64,000 nt of DNA from Cercis canadensis (GCA_003255065.1 QAOA01004753.1:579321-643320), one strand, 5' to 3'; positions 35,471 through 51,015 are shown, counted from the stretch's first letter. Numbers and translations: made by a program. The notes: a model not told the origin generated them from the sequence alone.

Positions 35471-35750
35471 CATATGTTCGCAAAATTACAACGGTAATTT
35501 CTAGGAATTTATCGTTGGAACTCGCATGAAATTAAAAAAAAAAATTGATTTTCTGGTTGGTGAAAAGGTTCGGATTACTCAAACTAATTCTGATAGTATA
35601 TTTTGTTGGAATTTAAAAAAAAAAATTATCTTTCGTATTTGAAATTTTGTTAAAATTTTTAGAAAATGTTACATATTGAAATTATCATTGGAATTTTTCA
35701 AAAATTTTAACGGAATTTTGTTCTGTTAGAAAACACATTTTTTTCTAGTG
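35471..35750. mobile_element. CACTA-type terminus
   Basis: The segment ends AAACACATTTTTTTCTAGTG at 35750, whose reverse complement starts CACTAGAAAAAAATG, a usual CACTA terminal repeat. Inside it are repeated GGAATTT and AAAATTTT motifs in subterminal fashion. The following three bases are AGG. The matching left terminus was not found in the window. Confidence 0.55.
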
Positions 35751-35769
35751 AGGGTAACAATGTCCTTAC

Positions 35770-36128
35770 TATTAGATATAAAAACTATTCATGCATCTTC
35801 ACCTAACAGCTTAAGTTTTTAGGTTGAATCGATTCTTGACATGGTATCAAAGTCTCTTTAACCAAGCGATTAGGCCATCCCTTTTTTAATTAAATTGAAA
35901 TTTCAATACAAGGTATAAGTGGGCATATGTGTTGTTCACACTTTAAGCCCAAATGACTTTCACGTGCGGGGGCATATAAAAACTATTTATGAGCTTTCAC
36001 CTAACAACTTAAACTTTTAAGTTGAATCGATTTTTGACATAGTTTCAAAGCTTTTTTGACCAATAAAATCATTAATGGACATTCATCTAACAACTTAAGC
36101 TTTTAAGTTGAATTGATTTTTAACACTT
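35770..36128 (+). mobile_element. TRIM-like element with three LTR-like units
   Basis: Three related units of about 70 bases, each with an ATAAAAACTATTCATG-like or shorter start, a CCTAACAACTTAAGCTTTT core and a TTTTTGACA end, at about 35770-35841, 35970-36039 and 36068-36128. A primer-site-like TGGTATCAAAGT follows the first and a related TAGTTTCAAAGC the second. The internal part carries TTAATTAAATTGAAATTTCA and TTCACACTTTAAGCCCAAA, shared with copies at 1240 and 40242. An LTR-internal-LTR-internal-LTR order arises by recombination between copies. Old, non-coding. Confidence 0.65.
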
Positions 36129-36430
36129 ACTACAAGTTTATCTCTACCCTTCTCTCTTTAACTCTAACGAAGTCATTTTCTCTCAAGAATCCCCTCAAAT
36201 CTATTGCTCAGAGACCCTCTCCCTCAATGACATTGATTTGAGCATCAGAGGAGATGTCGGAGCTTCGGCTCTAGCCTCCCCTATCTGTACTTTTTCTCTT
36301 GTAAAGGCCCTTCATATGCTGTTTATCAACAAGATCCGTTTTATTCTGATTATTTCTGTTAAGCATTTTTTTTTTTTATTTCAATTTTTCGTGGTGCCTT
36401 GGTGTTGCTTTCAAAGTTTTCTGTAAGAAA
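36129..36430. mobile_element. Gypsy-like LTR 3' remnant
   Basis: The stretch around TGACATTGATTTGAGCATCAGAGG and CGGAGCTTCGGCTC (about 36228-36275) has the look of the R-U5 region of plant gypsy LTRs. No ends are visible. The open frame 36238-36426 is not a known protein. Confidence 0.35.
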
Positions 36431-38034
36431 TAATGCAATTGTTTGGTTTTGTGGAGTTGAATATTGATGTCCTCAGGATTGGAAACATGGACAAAGGACC
36501 CAATTGTTTAAAATATTTGGACCATAATTTAATCTGTCCGCTCATACCTTCATTTTAGTATGTCCAAGAAAACATGATTAGATGTTCAAAATACATAAAA
36601 CATAAAAAGGAGGATGTAAATCATAAATATAGTTGGTAGCTTTCATCAACTGTTTTGCTCAAAACTTTCAATGCCTTGGTGGGAATAATGCCTAGTAATA
36701 GAAAAAAAAAAAAAAAAAACTTCCCTTGCAATGATAATAGCTTCCTCATATCATTTTTATACTTATATAATCTTAGTATATGAGTCTATAGTTAAATCTG
36801 CATCTTACAAACCTTTTCTTTTTTTTTTAATTTTCTTTATGAACATCTCAAATTTGGGCAACTAATTTCTTGGAAGTTTGGACTTTGGACAAGAAGTAAT
36901 ATTTAAATTCAACCCAACATCCAAAAAGGGCCTAAAGAAAATTTTTGTAACAATAAAGAAAAATAGAGGATAGGGCTAGCGGGCTCGCCCATTTAGCAGT
37001 TGGGCTAGGCTAGCAATTTGTTAGTCAATTTAAATTCAGGTTGCCCAGCCTGGCCCAAATAGGACAAGTTAGCTTGTTTTAACAGCTCTGCTCACAGAGC
37101 CCACGCATAAGTAGAAGTTAGCACTCTACTCATTCTCTAACTCCAATTCTTGAAGTAACCCCGATGTTTAAGACTAAATTTTAAGCTCACAAAAAATTGA
37201 GTGACGCAATTTAGGTCAAAACAAAAGTTCATTATGCACCAAACTTCTAGTGAAAGGTGTTTTTCGATTTACTCCTACCACGTAAGTAAGGTAGCTTAGA
37301 ATGCTCCGAATATAAAATTACAGGTGATAATTTTTGACACTACACACATTTTTCAAGTTAAGGTTAGTCTTATACAGGTTTGAGTTGGTATTGGGTTGGA
37401 TTCGAATAACCCAAATTGTTAATGGGTTGACCCCCATGACTTGATATGACATGTTAGGAGAGAAAAAGAAAATCGCTCGACTCGTTCACCTTGTTAATAA
37501 CTCGCTTAATCCATTAATGACCCGTTCAACCTATCAAAGAACTAATAAAATTCCACACAACCCACCTGATTCTTAAACATTTAGTTATTAGGGTAAATTC
37601 GAACACAACTCATGTAACTTGAAAATAAATAAGTTATGATATAGTTACACAATAAGTTATTCATATCGTGTTCAGGTCAGCCCTAATCAAGTTTGGACCA
37701 TTGATTATTTTGACCCGAACACAACCCACCAACCCGTTTTTCCAATGCAATATGGTCCCGTTACTACAACCTATTTCCATGACCACTTTATGTCACGAGC
37801 AGCATTCAATGTAGTGGCTAGCATTCGTCCAACGCCCATAGATGCCGTGTACCAATTTAAAACGTAGTGGGGACCGGGTTAACACCCTAGAAGCACCGGC
37901 CACAACAATAATTTTAATTTGTTCTACAATTATTAAGATTTGTGAGTTGGTACAACATTAACTTATTCTACAATTATTGAGATTTGTGACTTGGTGATGC
38001 TCATGTTGGTATTTGGTTTGTTTCTAGCATTGGC
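36431..38034. other. intergenic; worn GGGTTGA/GACCCGAA-type repeat; 44-bp tandem repeat
   Basis: No gene recognised. About 37370-37740 is a worn repeat with many AACCCG and GGGTTGG motifs. Just downstream of the SDR pseudogene (37922-38000) a 44-base unit (TTCTACAATTATTAAGATTT) is present twice. The same pair occurs after SDR copy B (about 41985-42065), so this small repeat predates the SDR duplication. Confidence 0.5.
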
Positions 38035-38037
38035 TCA

Positions 38038-38208
<171 letters not shown>

Positions 38209-38276
38209 CTACAAGAAAATATGCAAATCACTACTACAACATAATCAACCGAACCAGAGCAATCAAAATAGAATTA

Positions 38277-38935
<659 letters not shown>

Positions 38936-40241
38936 TTAGTGAAATCACTAAATATAGTCTAACGGTGAAGAATTTGAGTAATTAATAAAAAAAAGTCAAA
39001 GATTTGAACCTATATGCTATCATATAACAAAAAAAAAAAAAAAAAACTCAATAAAAAGAATACTAAAGAAAAAATAGAATTACCCATTTATCAGTGAGGG
39101 GAGTTCTGGTTGTCCCCGGTGCAACACAGTTAGTCCTTATATTGTCTTTTGCCCATTCACATGCTCAATTTTTTGTCAATTGATTCATTGCTCCTGCATA
39201 TATCAAACCCATGAAATTAGCACCCGTCTTTGTCTTGGAAAAATTGTCTATCCGACCTATTCTAGTTCTGAGTTTCCAATACAACTTTCACTTAAAATTA
39301 GCCAAGAAGGAAGAGGAAGAAGAGAGAAAATAAGCAGGATGAGTGTGATGTGCAAATGACTAATTTTGATTGACAAAAATATTAAAAGCTTTTATTGGTA
39401 GAAATTTTTACAAGTAAAAAAAATAAGTCCTTTGACATAAAAAAATATTCTCTAGAATCAACATATAAGAATCTTACAAAGACTAAAGGCAGCTCATATT
39501 GATCCTACAGAAATTTTTTTAGTGCCAAAGGATTGTTTTTTGTATGTGTAAAAATTTTCACCCATAAAATCTTTTCCTTGTTACCCCACCTTTAGTACCG
39601 ATCTGAAAATTTTCCCTTTTCCTCTTCACCACGGCGAACACAAAAGAAATTATGAGATACCTTTCGTGGCACTATATATGCTTCCAATATTCAATGAAAC
39701 CACACCAGCAATGGAGGATATCAAAACTGTGCTTGCAGCTCCTGAAGCTTTAAGAAGAGGATGTGCCAATTGGCTCATGTGGTAAGCAGGTTCAAGATTG
39801 GTACTCACTATAAATGAAAAGTCTTCAGCCGTGAAGTCTACGGTCTGTTTCCTTATGTTTGTCCCCACGTTGTTTACCTAAATCCATACAACAGATAATG
39901 AAAATTCAATGATAACGTTGTCTGTGTGTCTTGCTGCAGTATATCTGAAATTCTTTCAATTCTAATCTTCATTGGAAAAAATCAAAGAACTTTATTGGAA
40001 TGCCAATATTACTCACAAGGATGTTGAGTTTGCCATGAAAAAGAGATAAAACTCTGGCTATGAGCTCCTCTCTTTGGGGACGAGAGGCCATACCAAACAC
40101 TGAACCAGTAACTTGATATCCCTTTGTTGCCCATTCATGTAAGCTTTGATTAAGTTGAGTCTCATCCCTTCCACAAGTGTGCACTCTTGCCCCTAGCTCT
40201 GCCAACTCCTCTACAATAGCATACCTAGCACATAAATATTA

Positions 40242-40505
40242 TGAACAACAGATTCAATCAAAAAATTTAAGTTATTAGGTGAAAATACAAAAATAATTTT
40301 ATATTTAACATGTCTCTTATACGAAAGCTTTTTGAGCTTAAAATGTGAACAAAATACATATACACTTATACTATATGCTGAAATTTTAATTTAATTAAAA
40401 AAGCAAAACAAAAAGATTTAATCTCATGATATCATGTCAATAACCTATTTAACCCAAAAACTTAAGTTATTAGGTAAAAATTTATAAATGATTTTATATC
40501 TAACA
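40242..40505 (-). mobile_element. TRIM-like element in intron 1 of SDR copy A
   Basis: Two direct repeats of about 70 bases, the first starting TGTTAGATATAAAATCATTT and ending TTATTGACA, the second starting TGTTAAATATAAAATTATTT, flank about 115 internal bases. A primer-site-like TGATATCATGAG follows the first. It explains why intron 1 is 481 bases here and 242 in copy B. Non-coding, moderately diverged. Confidence 0.7.
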
Positions 40506-40779
40506 GATATATTATGTAGTATTAGAGTAAATAAACAAAGTAAACAAACAAATTAACACTAACACGAAAACCCTAAAATCTATGTTCCCGTTTAAATCAT
40601 TAGAGAGCTTTTCCTTTCAACATAGATCACCAAAAGTTATAAACTTTACAAAGCTATCTAGCTTGATCTAAACAGGGAAAGCTAGATACGGAGAAAGAGA
40701 GGTACCCAATTCCTTTGGTTCCAACGGTGACGAGTGCAGTCATTCCCTGAACTGACCACCTACTTCTTTTGCTATCCAT

Positions 40780-42103
40780 GTCTGCCTTGGCAATTGTATC
40801 ACTATCTAATTAAGCACTAAGTAACAATAATATATAGTCGATGCTTACAGTCTTCCTTCCACCTTATCTTGTCGATTTTGGCGTTATATGGTGAGGTTAC
40901 CCCACAGATGTCGCATGTGAGCTGCAAATTTGCAATTGAACACGGCAAGTTCCACTCATTTTCTCATAAAATTATAGAAGTGCTATTTACATATTTGCAC
41001 ATATAAATATTCTTTACATGACACTAAATTATTGCGTAATTTAATTAGATTAATTTAAACTTTAATTAGACCTGCAGTAAACCAATTTAAATATTTTATT
41101 AGAGCTCATATTTGACACTATCATTTCACATAGAAAATGTTATTAAAAAACGCATTTGCTTTTAAAATTTCTTAATCTTTTCGTGCAAGTATGAAAACTG
41201 AGTTCAATGGTTCCCAATTTATATTAAGAAGGTAAAAAATAAAAATGTGTATGTCATGTGGGGGACTTGCTAGCTTTCGTTTTTGTTTTTGTTTTCTCTG
41301 TTTCTTAGAAGTAAACAGGGACTTGCTAGCTTTCTTAAAGGGCTAATGGTGGTAACTTTACCGAGAAAAAACCACGTGGCCACCGTCGTGAATACGACGG
41401 AATAGGAAGACAAGTTGGTCACGGTCTTTTTGACGGTTTGAAATTATTTATTTATCTAATTATTTATTATTATAAATGATACGGATACTATAAACATAAA
41501 TATAATTTAAATTTTATATTTTAAAAGTTTCATATTAATTTTAAAAATTTATTAATTAAAATAAATAATATAATAATACAAATTATTTTAATTATTATTT
41601 TTATTTATAATATAAATATTTCTTATGATATTTAATAGGTGATTGTTAAACTACCCAAGAGAATAGTGTTACTTTTTTAAGTTTGGATATGACTTACCTT
41701 TTGAAATTGACATCATACAAATATATCAAAAAATTGTGCCACGTATTATAGGTCAAATTTTAAAATAGTTGATAGAATTTAAAATTAATTTTATAAAAAA
41801 AAATTATTACTCAGCTATTATTAATTTGACATTTTTTTTGTATATTACACTATTTATGTATTTTACAAGAAATTAACCATTTTAACGCACATTAAGTAAT
41901 ACTTTTTTTGAAATCTTTATATTGACACTAATTTCAAGCTGTAAGTCCCACCAAAATCCCTTCAAATAAAAAGTGTACAACATTAACTTATTCTACAACT
42001 ATTAAGATTTGTAGGTTGGTACAACATTAACTTATTCTACTATTATTGAGATTTGTGATATGATGATGCTGATTTGGGTATTTGGCTTGTTTCTGGCATT
42101 GGC
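40780..42103. other. spacer between the SDR copies
   Basis: The first 200 bases resemble the promoter of copy B, including a TTATATGGTGAGGT segment at about 40884 and GCAAATTTGCAA at about 40922. The rest is very AT-rich with no gene. The last 120 bases repeat the 3' flank of copy A, marking the unit of tandem duplication (about 4.1 kb). Confidence 0.6.
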
Positions 42104-43583
<1,480 letters not shown>

Positions 43584-43650
43584 GTCTGCCTTCTCCACTG
43601 TATCTAAACACACTAAGTAACTATAGCCTTATCAATAACCTTATCAATAT

Positions 43651-43678
43651 CACGTGGTTATGTATTAACGTTATATAG
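43651..43678 (-). promoter_or_regulatory. G-box and TATA box of SDR copy B
   Basis: A palindromic G-box CACGTG at 43651-43656 and a TATATAA-like element at 43670-43678 lie 40-100 bases above the alternative start. The TATA is conserved in copy A (about 40884) but the G-box is not. The G-box is downstream of the TATA, so it may be in the leader and its role is uncertain. Confidence 0.4.
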
Positions 43679-43683
43679 TGAGG

Positions 43684-44673
43684 TCACTGCGCAAATGTCA
43701 GTTGCAAATTTGCAACTTAATACGGCTTTCTCATATAAAACTATGGTGGTGCTATTTCTACGCCTAAATACAAATATTCTCTACAATTATATCTGATATA
43801 ACATAATTCATCTATTAATCTTTTTAAAAAATTTAAAATGTTAAGTTTAAATTCATATTTCTCATATGTAACACTGTCACTCGTGAAAGTTGCTGATTTG
43901 CTAGCTTGGTAGTAAGTTTACCAAGAGAAATACGTGGAGGTGAGCAAACCACGTGGTTGTGGGGTCATGAACAGGTAAGAAGAACATAAGTTAGTTTAGG
44001 TGGTAAAAATTGAAGTACATATCTTGTAACTTGTAAGGTTTGTATTTGATTGCCAGTGTCAGGTGTATTATAAATCTTTGCTGAGACGTGTACTTTGACC
44101 TTAAAATAGAATAGTCTCCTCTTACTCTAAACTTTTCCTAATCAAATATTATCATTTTAAAAAAGAGTTATGATACAAGAAATACTTAGGTACGCTCCAA
44201 GTATTACTTCCAAAGGTATAGAAAAGTGAATTCTTCATGTGAGTTTTATAAGTGGGGGTGCACTCACTTGTAGAAGTACAACTATGGGCCTACCTAAGTA
44301 ACATTTCTTTCAAAAACATGAAAGAAGATTGTTAATTACCAAAATAGAAAAATGACCACTGGTCAAAAGGTTCAATAAATGCTCATTGTAAATGAGAATG
44401 ACATGATCACTATTGGCTCTGAAAGAGAAGGCTGGTTCTAGTCTATATGCCAGGAAAGTAACATGGAGGAGAAGCATAAACTGGTGTTCCCTATGAATTT
44501 CAAGAAGATTTTGGCTTTGCAGAGAAAGAACCAAGCTGCGACCAACACTGCCGCTACTCCAAAGGCCAAGTCGACTAAGAAAACATAGACAACTAAGAAG
44601 GTTGCAAAGCCTGCAAGGTGCAGAAGATGATCCCTGTGCAAAGTCCAAAGTGCCAAAGTTTAATAGCTCTCTA
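43684..44673. other. intergenic, one short unidentified frame
   Basis: At 44463-44588 (+) an ATG-led frame codes for 41 residues rich in Lys, Ala and Thr (starting MEEKHKLVFPMNFKK). The GC content is higher than around it, and the following bases continue in basic codons after the stop, so this may be a worn piece of a gene for a basic protein. I do not recognise the family. The long minus-strand frames at 44310-44656 overlap it and look like shadows. Confidence 0.3.
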
Positions 44674-47599
44674 TGTTGATACCCAAATTTATTAAAAAAA
44701 AAAAAAGAATAATTAAAAATTTTAAATAAATATATATATTAAAAAAATTAAAAAAAAAAACAAGTAATGATCTATTGTAGTCCTAACTCTTGGGCGGCAA
44801 TCCAGCTTTCGGCAAAATGCTGCTTTTCACTAGTCCGATGCCACCCACCCTACCAATGCCCCTTGCACCTTGCAAAAGGAAACAAAAAGCCCACATCAAT
44901 GTAGCTAGCACAAAACTCCAACTATAAAAGCCTCACAAAACAAAGCAAAAAAAAGAGAAAACTAGAATTCACACACAATAGGGAAGTCCTGAGATAATAA
45001 TAATAATAAAAAATTTGAGAGGGGTACTAAAAAAATTCGTAGCACCAAAAAGAGAAAAATTTCTACTAATTAAGGTACTAACATTTTTTCCATTGGTCAT
45101 TCTTTATGTTAAATTTCCACTTGTTGCACTCACATAGAGCACTTATGGTATACACACTTCATACTCACTCACAATAACATATTACCATTTTCTATTTAGT
45201 TTGTCAGTTTCTGGGTATAAGAATTAACTTTAAATTTCAAAGAATAAGAAATAGAAATAGAGAGCCGTTCCTATTCACCCCCAATTTTTAGAGAGATAAA
45301 ACCTAGAAATAATTTTAAAAGGTTCAGGCATAATTAGAGAGATAAAGCCAAATTAGGAGCAAAGAGGGGGAAGGGTGGCAACGGTTTCCACCCTGTCCCC
45401 AATTTCTTCCATTTGTAGAAAGAGAAACAAGGTTTAGAGAGAGAAACAAAGGGGGAAACCAAATTGAGAGAGAAATAAAAACCAAGGAAGAAGGTAAATC
45501 GAAAATAGAGAGAAAGCGTATGAAGTTTTCACCTTAGGACTCCTTGCTTAGGCGAGTAGCGACTGGTTTCTTCCTCTGGAGAGGTGGGGAAGGGAGGTTC
45601 CCCTCTTGCGTTTCTTCTTGTTTGAAGTTCTGTTTTTTTGTTTGTTTCTCTCCATTATTTTCATTGTTTTATGGAGGTTTCTTACATAGAAATAACCAAT
45701 AAATGCATGTGTACAAGTTAATTGTTTTTAAGTTTGTTTAAAATATTAAATAAATTATATTTTATATTTAATAAAATATGAAAATTATGTATGATTGCCA
45801 CGTCAGTGTAATATGACATACTCATGTAAGATCATAGAATCCCCGTTGTTTTATTAGGGATGAAGCCATTTCCTTTTATTAATTCTGTTTAGTTAATTTG
45901 TTTAGAGCTTTTTTATTTGGCTGGGTTTTATGTTGTTTTGTCTTAGTTTTGTTACTTGGGTTATTATTTCAGATTTTCGTTTGGGCCTTCTTTGTTTGGG
46001 TTTTCTATTAGTTACATTTTGTTATTTCAGATTGGTTGTTTTGATGTGAGGAATGTTATGTTTTTCTTGGGCTAGACTGAACTATTTTCGGTTTAGGCCA
46101 TTACTTGGGATATTTCGTTTTGGGCTAGGTCTGTCCTTTTATTTTGGTTTGGGTTAGAGTGTTTGATTTTTCTGGACTTATGTGTTTGCTAGACTAGGCT
46201 CACAAATTAGGCTAGCAGCCCAACTTGTTTTTTTTTTTTTTTTTATTTTTTTTTATCTTCTTAACTTTTTGTTTTAGTGTTATTTTGATTAGGCCTAGTA
46301 TTAATGTTAGTCTTTTAATTTCTTTTGATGAAAGACCTATTAATAATGTGCAAATTAGTTATTGTTTAGTGATTAAGTTTAATTATTATTATTATTATTA
46401 TTATTTATATATAAGCATGCTTTTAATTTTTTTTATTTACCCTGTGTGTTATGTTGTCATGATTTTTTCATTTTACCTTATGAATGAAATAAAATCAAAG
46501 CTCGACGACGAATTAAATTAGGGAATAATGATGTTGACAATTTTTCCTAATGTTCTTGATGTAAGGGATAAATTTATTGGTTATGCCAGAGGTACTAGTA
46601 CGACCGATGAAATTCCCAATATCGCTTTTATAATTACTGTTTCTCTAGCATTTATCTGTTACATTGTAATTCATCTTATTACATTTTGTCATTATATTTA
46701 CTTATGCAAGAATAAGATTATTGACGAAGGAATAATAAAACTTAGTTATGATGATGACGATATTTTGATATTTCAGAGGTAAATGGATTCTCTAGTTTTG
46801 CTAGAGGTACTGGTGAAACTTGAGACTAATCCTTGATAAAAATCTTTTTCGATACATAAGTTTTCCAAAAAAAAAAGAATCTTTTCTAAGTATAATATTT
46901 TGATTTCAATTACCCTAATGAGGGTCAAAAGGTACCGACAAGGGAATAGTTAATAATAATTGTGATGACAACGATTCCTTGACATTTCAAAGGTTAAGAG
47001 CGTCACTTTCTTCTTTCTAGATGTATTGGTGGATTTAAAGAAAGATTTCCGATAAAAATCTTTCACCACAAATCTCAAATCCATTTTTTTAATATGCATA
47101 ATAAATTGTATTTTTCGTACATTTTCTAATTATTACGTAGATAATGAAAATGTTAAAATTTGCTTATGACGGAATAGATTGGGAGGAGGATTATAATGTC
47201 AATCACAAACTCTACCTAATAGTCTTGAGGCCTCTTTTAGGTTTTGTCATAAGTGCTGGCAGGACCTAATAAAGCATTAATTAATTTATTTTAAAATATA
47301 ATGTTATGACCAATTTAATTTATTTAGAAAAGATAACAATCAATTAAATAGGTAACCGTTCTAAGAACAGATGTTGTAGGGTGCTAATACCTTCCCTACA
47401 CATAATCAACCTCCGAATCCAAACTCTAAATGTAGACCAAATTTTTTAGGTGTCTAATCACACCATTCCATTTGTTTAAAAATGGAATAAAATGATTGGT
47501 GACGCTATTCTCTTTCTTGCATATCATACACCTTATCTTTTATTCATCTTGTGGGGGTTTCGTTGCTTCGCATTGTGCTCTAAAAGGGACGTTGCGACA
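44674..47599 (-). mobile_element. Solo LTR, long gypsy-like family, copy with CTCTA duplication
   Basis: On the minus strand it starts TGTCGCAACGTCCC at 47599 and ends GGGTATCAACA at 44674. It is flanked by identical 5-bp duplications, CTCTA (44669-44673 and 47600-47604). Length is 2.9 kb. Internal blocks (GGTTACCTATTTAATTG, GCCTCAAGACTATTAGG) match the solo LTR at 52403-54515. No coding internal region is present. The plus-strand open frames at 46225-46782 lie inside it and are not genes. The start and the AGGGAAGGTATTAGCACCC block are typical of large plant Ty3/gypsy LTRs; exact lineage unknown. Confidence 0.82.
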
Positions 47600-49938
47600 C
47601 TCTAGACTTATACAAACCCTTTCAAGTGGGATTATAATTACTATTTAATATTATTATTAGGAACAACTAGTCTATGGTTGATACAGGAAATGACAATGTG
47701 TATGGAAAAGGTCTTAATTGTATTCATCTATATAAGTGTATATATATACAAGAGCCCTAGACATTTGAATTCAAAAGAATGATAAACTAAACCTAGAAAT
47801 ATCAGTTGTTGTTATAGAGTTTGTTACATGGAATCTTTGACTAAGTATTCTCTAATATTCCTTTATGCCCCCTCAAGATGGTGGAGGGTTCTACGACGCC
47901 AATCTTGGAACACAGTGTCTAAAATCTTGCACTTGGGAATGGTTTAGTGAGTAGGTTAGTAAGTTGATGGGAAGATGGAATGTGAGAGAGACACATAGTG
48001 TTTTGTTGGAGACAAGATCCCTGACAAAATGGTAATCAATGGAGAGATGCTTCATTTTAGAGTGGAAGACAGGGTTAGCACACAAGTAAATGGCACCAAG
48101 ATCCTTGATTTTTGTTTCTTAAAACTTCAAGATATGGGGTTATTACCAAGATAGGCGATGTATGCTCTAGTGGAACGCCTATCACTTACATCACCTGCAC
48201 AATAAGCGGTGAGTAGAAATTGCTTAGTAGGACGAAGCAAGATGCCATAAGTGACGGTGGATATCAAATACCTTAAGAGATGTTTCAATGCTTGCAGTTG
48301 AATATCAGTGGGTGATTGTATGAATTGCACCAACTTGTAAACTGGGTAAGCAACATTTGGGCGATTGTGAGTGCTAAGTACTGAAGAGAGCCCATTAGCC
48401 GATGTTAAACAATGGCATTAGTGGATGTATTAGGCAGAGAAAGATTAGTGGAAATTGCCATAGGCATGCTCACTGGCTTAGCACCCATCATGTTGGCTTT
48501 TTCTAAGAGATCCCAGACATACTTATGCTATGTGATGAACAACTCCTTTTTTTGTGGGCAGCTTAGTGGAAGTTGCCATGGGCGTGTTCACTGGCTTGAC
48601 ACCCATCATGTTGGCTTTTTCCAAGAGATTCCAAACATACTTGTGTTGTGTGATGAACAACCCCTTTTCTATGGGCAGCAACTCAAAACCTAGAAAGTAA
48701 TTAGGAAACCCAAGATCTTTTAGAGAGAAAGCATTAGCAAGGGCAACCAAAAATTGCTTAAGAAAAGTAGAGTTATTCCCTGTAAGGAAGAGTCATCCAC
48801 ATAAATAAGGAAATAGGGTAGTGTAGTACCTTTATGTTAGATAAATAGAGAGGCATCAATCTTAGAGTTGAGAAAGCCATATGAGAGTAAAAATTGCCGA
48901 AGGGAATGGTACCATGCATGTGGGGCCTGCTTGAGGCCACATAATGTTTTCCTTAATCGAAAAACATGTGAAGGATATTGAGAGTTAAAAAAACCTGGAA
49001 GTTGCTGTATGTAAATAATTTCATAAAGATTGCCTTGTAGAAAGGCATTATTGACATCGATTTGGCGAATAGACCAACCAAAGGAAAAAGCCACAATGAG
49101 AAGTATCTTGATAGTTTGGGGGTTTCATAACTGGGCTAAATGTATCAAAATAGTCCACACCTGGCCATTGATGATAACCTTTTGCCACTAATCTAGCCTT
49201 GTACCAAGAAATAGAGCCATCCAAATTCCACTTTACATGAAATACCCATTTGTTTCCTATGACATTGAAGAAGGGATGATGTTTGACAAGTTCCTAAATG
49301 CCATTGGTCATGAGAGCATTAAACTCATCAGATATGACTTGTGTCTAGTGAGGAGACTTCATGGCCTAAGAGACACAAGTGGGTTCAATGGCTTAAGGTA
49401 TAGGGTATTTAGACATAGTATATAGTTGTTTGGGCTAGTGGATATTATTTTCGGATTAAGTAAGCATGAGGTGCTTGATGGTTATGGATGAAGGTACTGT
49501 GTGGTTGTCAAGCCATGTAGACCTAGGCACATCTACTATTGTAGAGCAAGAGAGCGAGGGATGAGGTGATGTAATGGTTATTAGAAAAGATGATGGGACA
49601 TTGGGAGAGGGGGCCATCAAATTGGGAAAAATTAAGTGAGAGGATGTATTATATGATGAGAGTGTATGAGGAGAGTTGATGTTTGAATTTGGAACAAGGA
49701 GGGAAGTTTGAAGGATGTCAGTTGTAGTGGGACTCTGAAAGTTGCGAAAATCATGTGGTGGTGGCTGAAGGGATTCAGTTATAACAAGGGAAGTAGAGTT
49801 TGAGCTTGAGATATTAGGAAAGGAGAAGATTCCTCTAAGAATTGAACATGTCTTGAGAGGTAAAATTTGTGAGTTCGAATTTGAGAACAAATGAAGGCAC
49901 TTTGGGATGGAGAATACCCTAAGAAAATGCAAGGAGAG
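47600..49938 (-). mobile_element. Ty1/copia relic: pol 3' part and LTR remnant
   Basis: Reading on the minus strand from 49938: the variable linker after the integrase, the reverse transcriptase (about 49200-48500, with the DVNNAFLQG and LCGLKQAPHAWY motifs), the RNase H region (about 48330-47900), a purine-rich tract complementary to CCCCCTCAAGATGG (about 47867-47880) and an LTR remnant to about 47680. The gag, protease and integrase core are missing. The relic is broken in several places and is old. Its right end meets the LTR-like block that starts at 49939. Confidence 0.8.
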
Positions 49939-51015
49939 TGTAGACACCATATTTTTTCTAGGGGTGTTACCCATTTTTCAAGAAAAAAGAGAAAAGAGAC
50001 AAAAGTTATTTTTTAATTTTTGTTTTCAAGTGAGAAATCTAATTTTAAAGTCTTTTAGGCATCTTTTAGCTTTTGGATCAAAGTTTTGGTCTTTGGGCAT
50101 TGGCCTACATCATTTTAACCCAAATTAAAAGGCCCTTTAGTTCGTTTTCTTTAAATTTGAGTTTGGGACTTCTTAGCCCATTTGATTTTCTTCAAATACT
50201 TTGTTTGACCATAAAAATTATAATTTTTTGAGCTTTTAGTGATTTTGGGTCAAAACTCATGTTTTAAAGCTTGCCTATTTTGCTAAAACCCTAATTTGCG
50301 AGCCTTTAGCTCTACTCGATTTTTTTTTTCAAATTTTTTTGTCCAAATAAATGAAAAATAATTCCTGGACTATTTAATATATTTGAGATTTTATTTGGGT
50401 CCAAGGTTGAGCCCTTTAAGCCCACTTTGACCTAATTGGGCTCAATTGGCCCATTAGGTTTTTATGGCTTTTATTTTTAATAAAAAATAAAAATAACTTT
50501 GTAGGAATTTTGGAGGTAATTTTTGGTCAAGCTAAGGGAGAAGGGTTTCATTAAGGATTTGGAAAAATAACAAGAGAATGGATGTTGCATGTACCTTGCA
50601 AGTGCTAAGGAAAGTGTCAAGAAGCTCCCTTTTAGGGTTTCTTGTTTTATTAAAAAAAAAAAGGATTAATATGATTAAAAATATGAAAGGAGGTCAGCTA
50701 GGGTTTAAGGAATATTTTCAAGCATAAGTGAAAAGATCTAGCCTAAAGGAAGCTTTATGGAAATTGCTTGTGGAAGGAAATTTTAGGAAAATTGCTAATA
50801 GGAACTTCTTAACATTATTTTTGCATGAAATAAAAATATAAATTGGACCTAAACTCTTCAGTGATCAATGATCTTAAAATTTTATGTCTTTCATCTTATC
50901 AAATAAAACGATTTCTTTTACTTTTAATTGAGAGAAAAATATGGGCTTCTATCTAAAGATATATTTGTTTATTAATTGTATGGGCGTTGGATCCACTACG
51001 GGTATACCTACAACA
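49939..51015 (+). mobile_element. Gypsy-type LTR-like block
   Basis: Starts TGTAGACACCATATTTT, a common start of plant gypsy LTRs, next to the copia relic, and has the usual run of GGCCC, AGCCC and TTGGGCTC motifs. A possible end is CCTACAACA at 51015. No target duplication was found, so the right boundary is uncertain. Degraded. Confidence 0.5.

Noticed and set aside
46225-46782. Two plus-strand frames of 98 and 84 codons with hydrophobic stretches
   Set aside because: They lie inside the solo LTR 44674-47599; the hydrophobic residues come from T-rich DNA.
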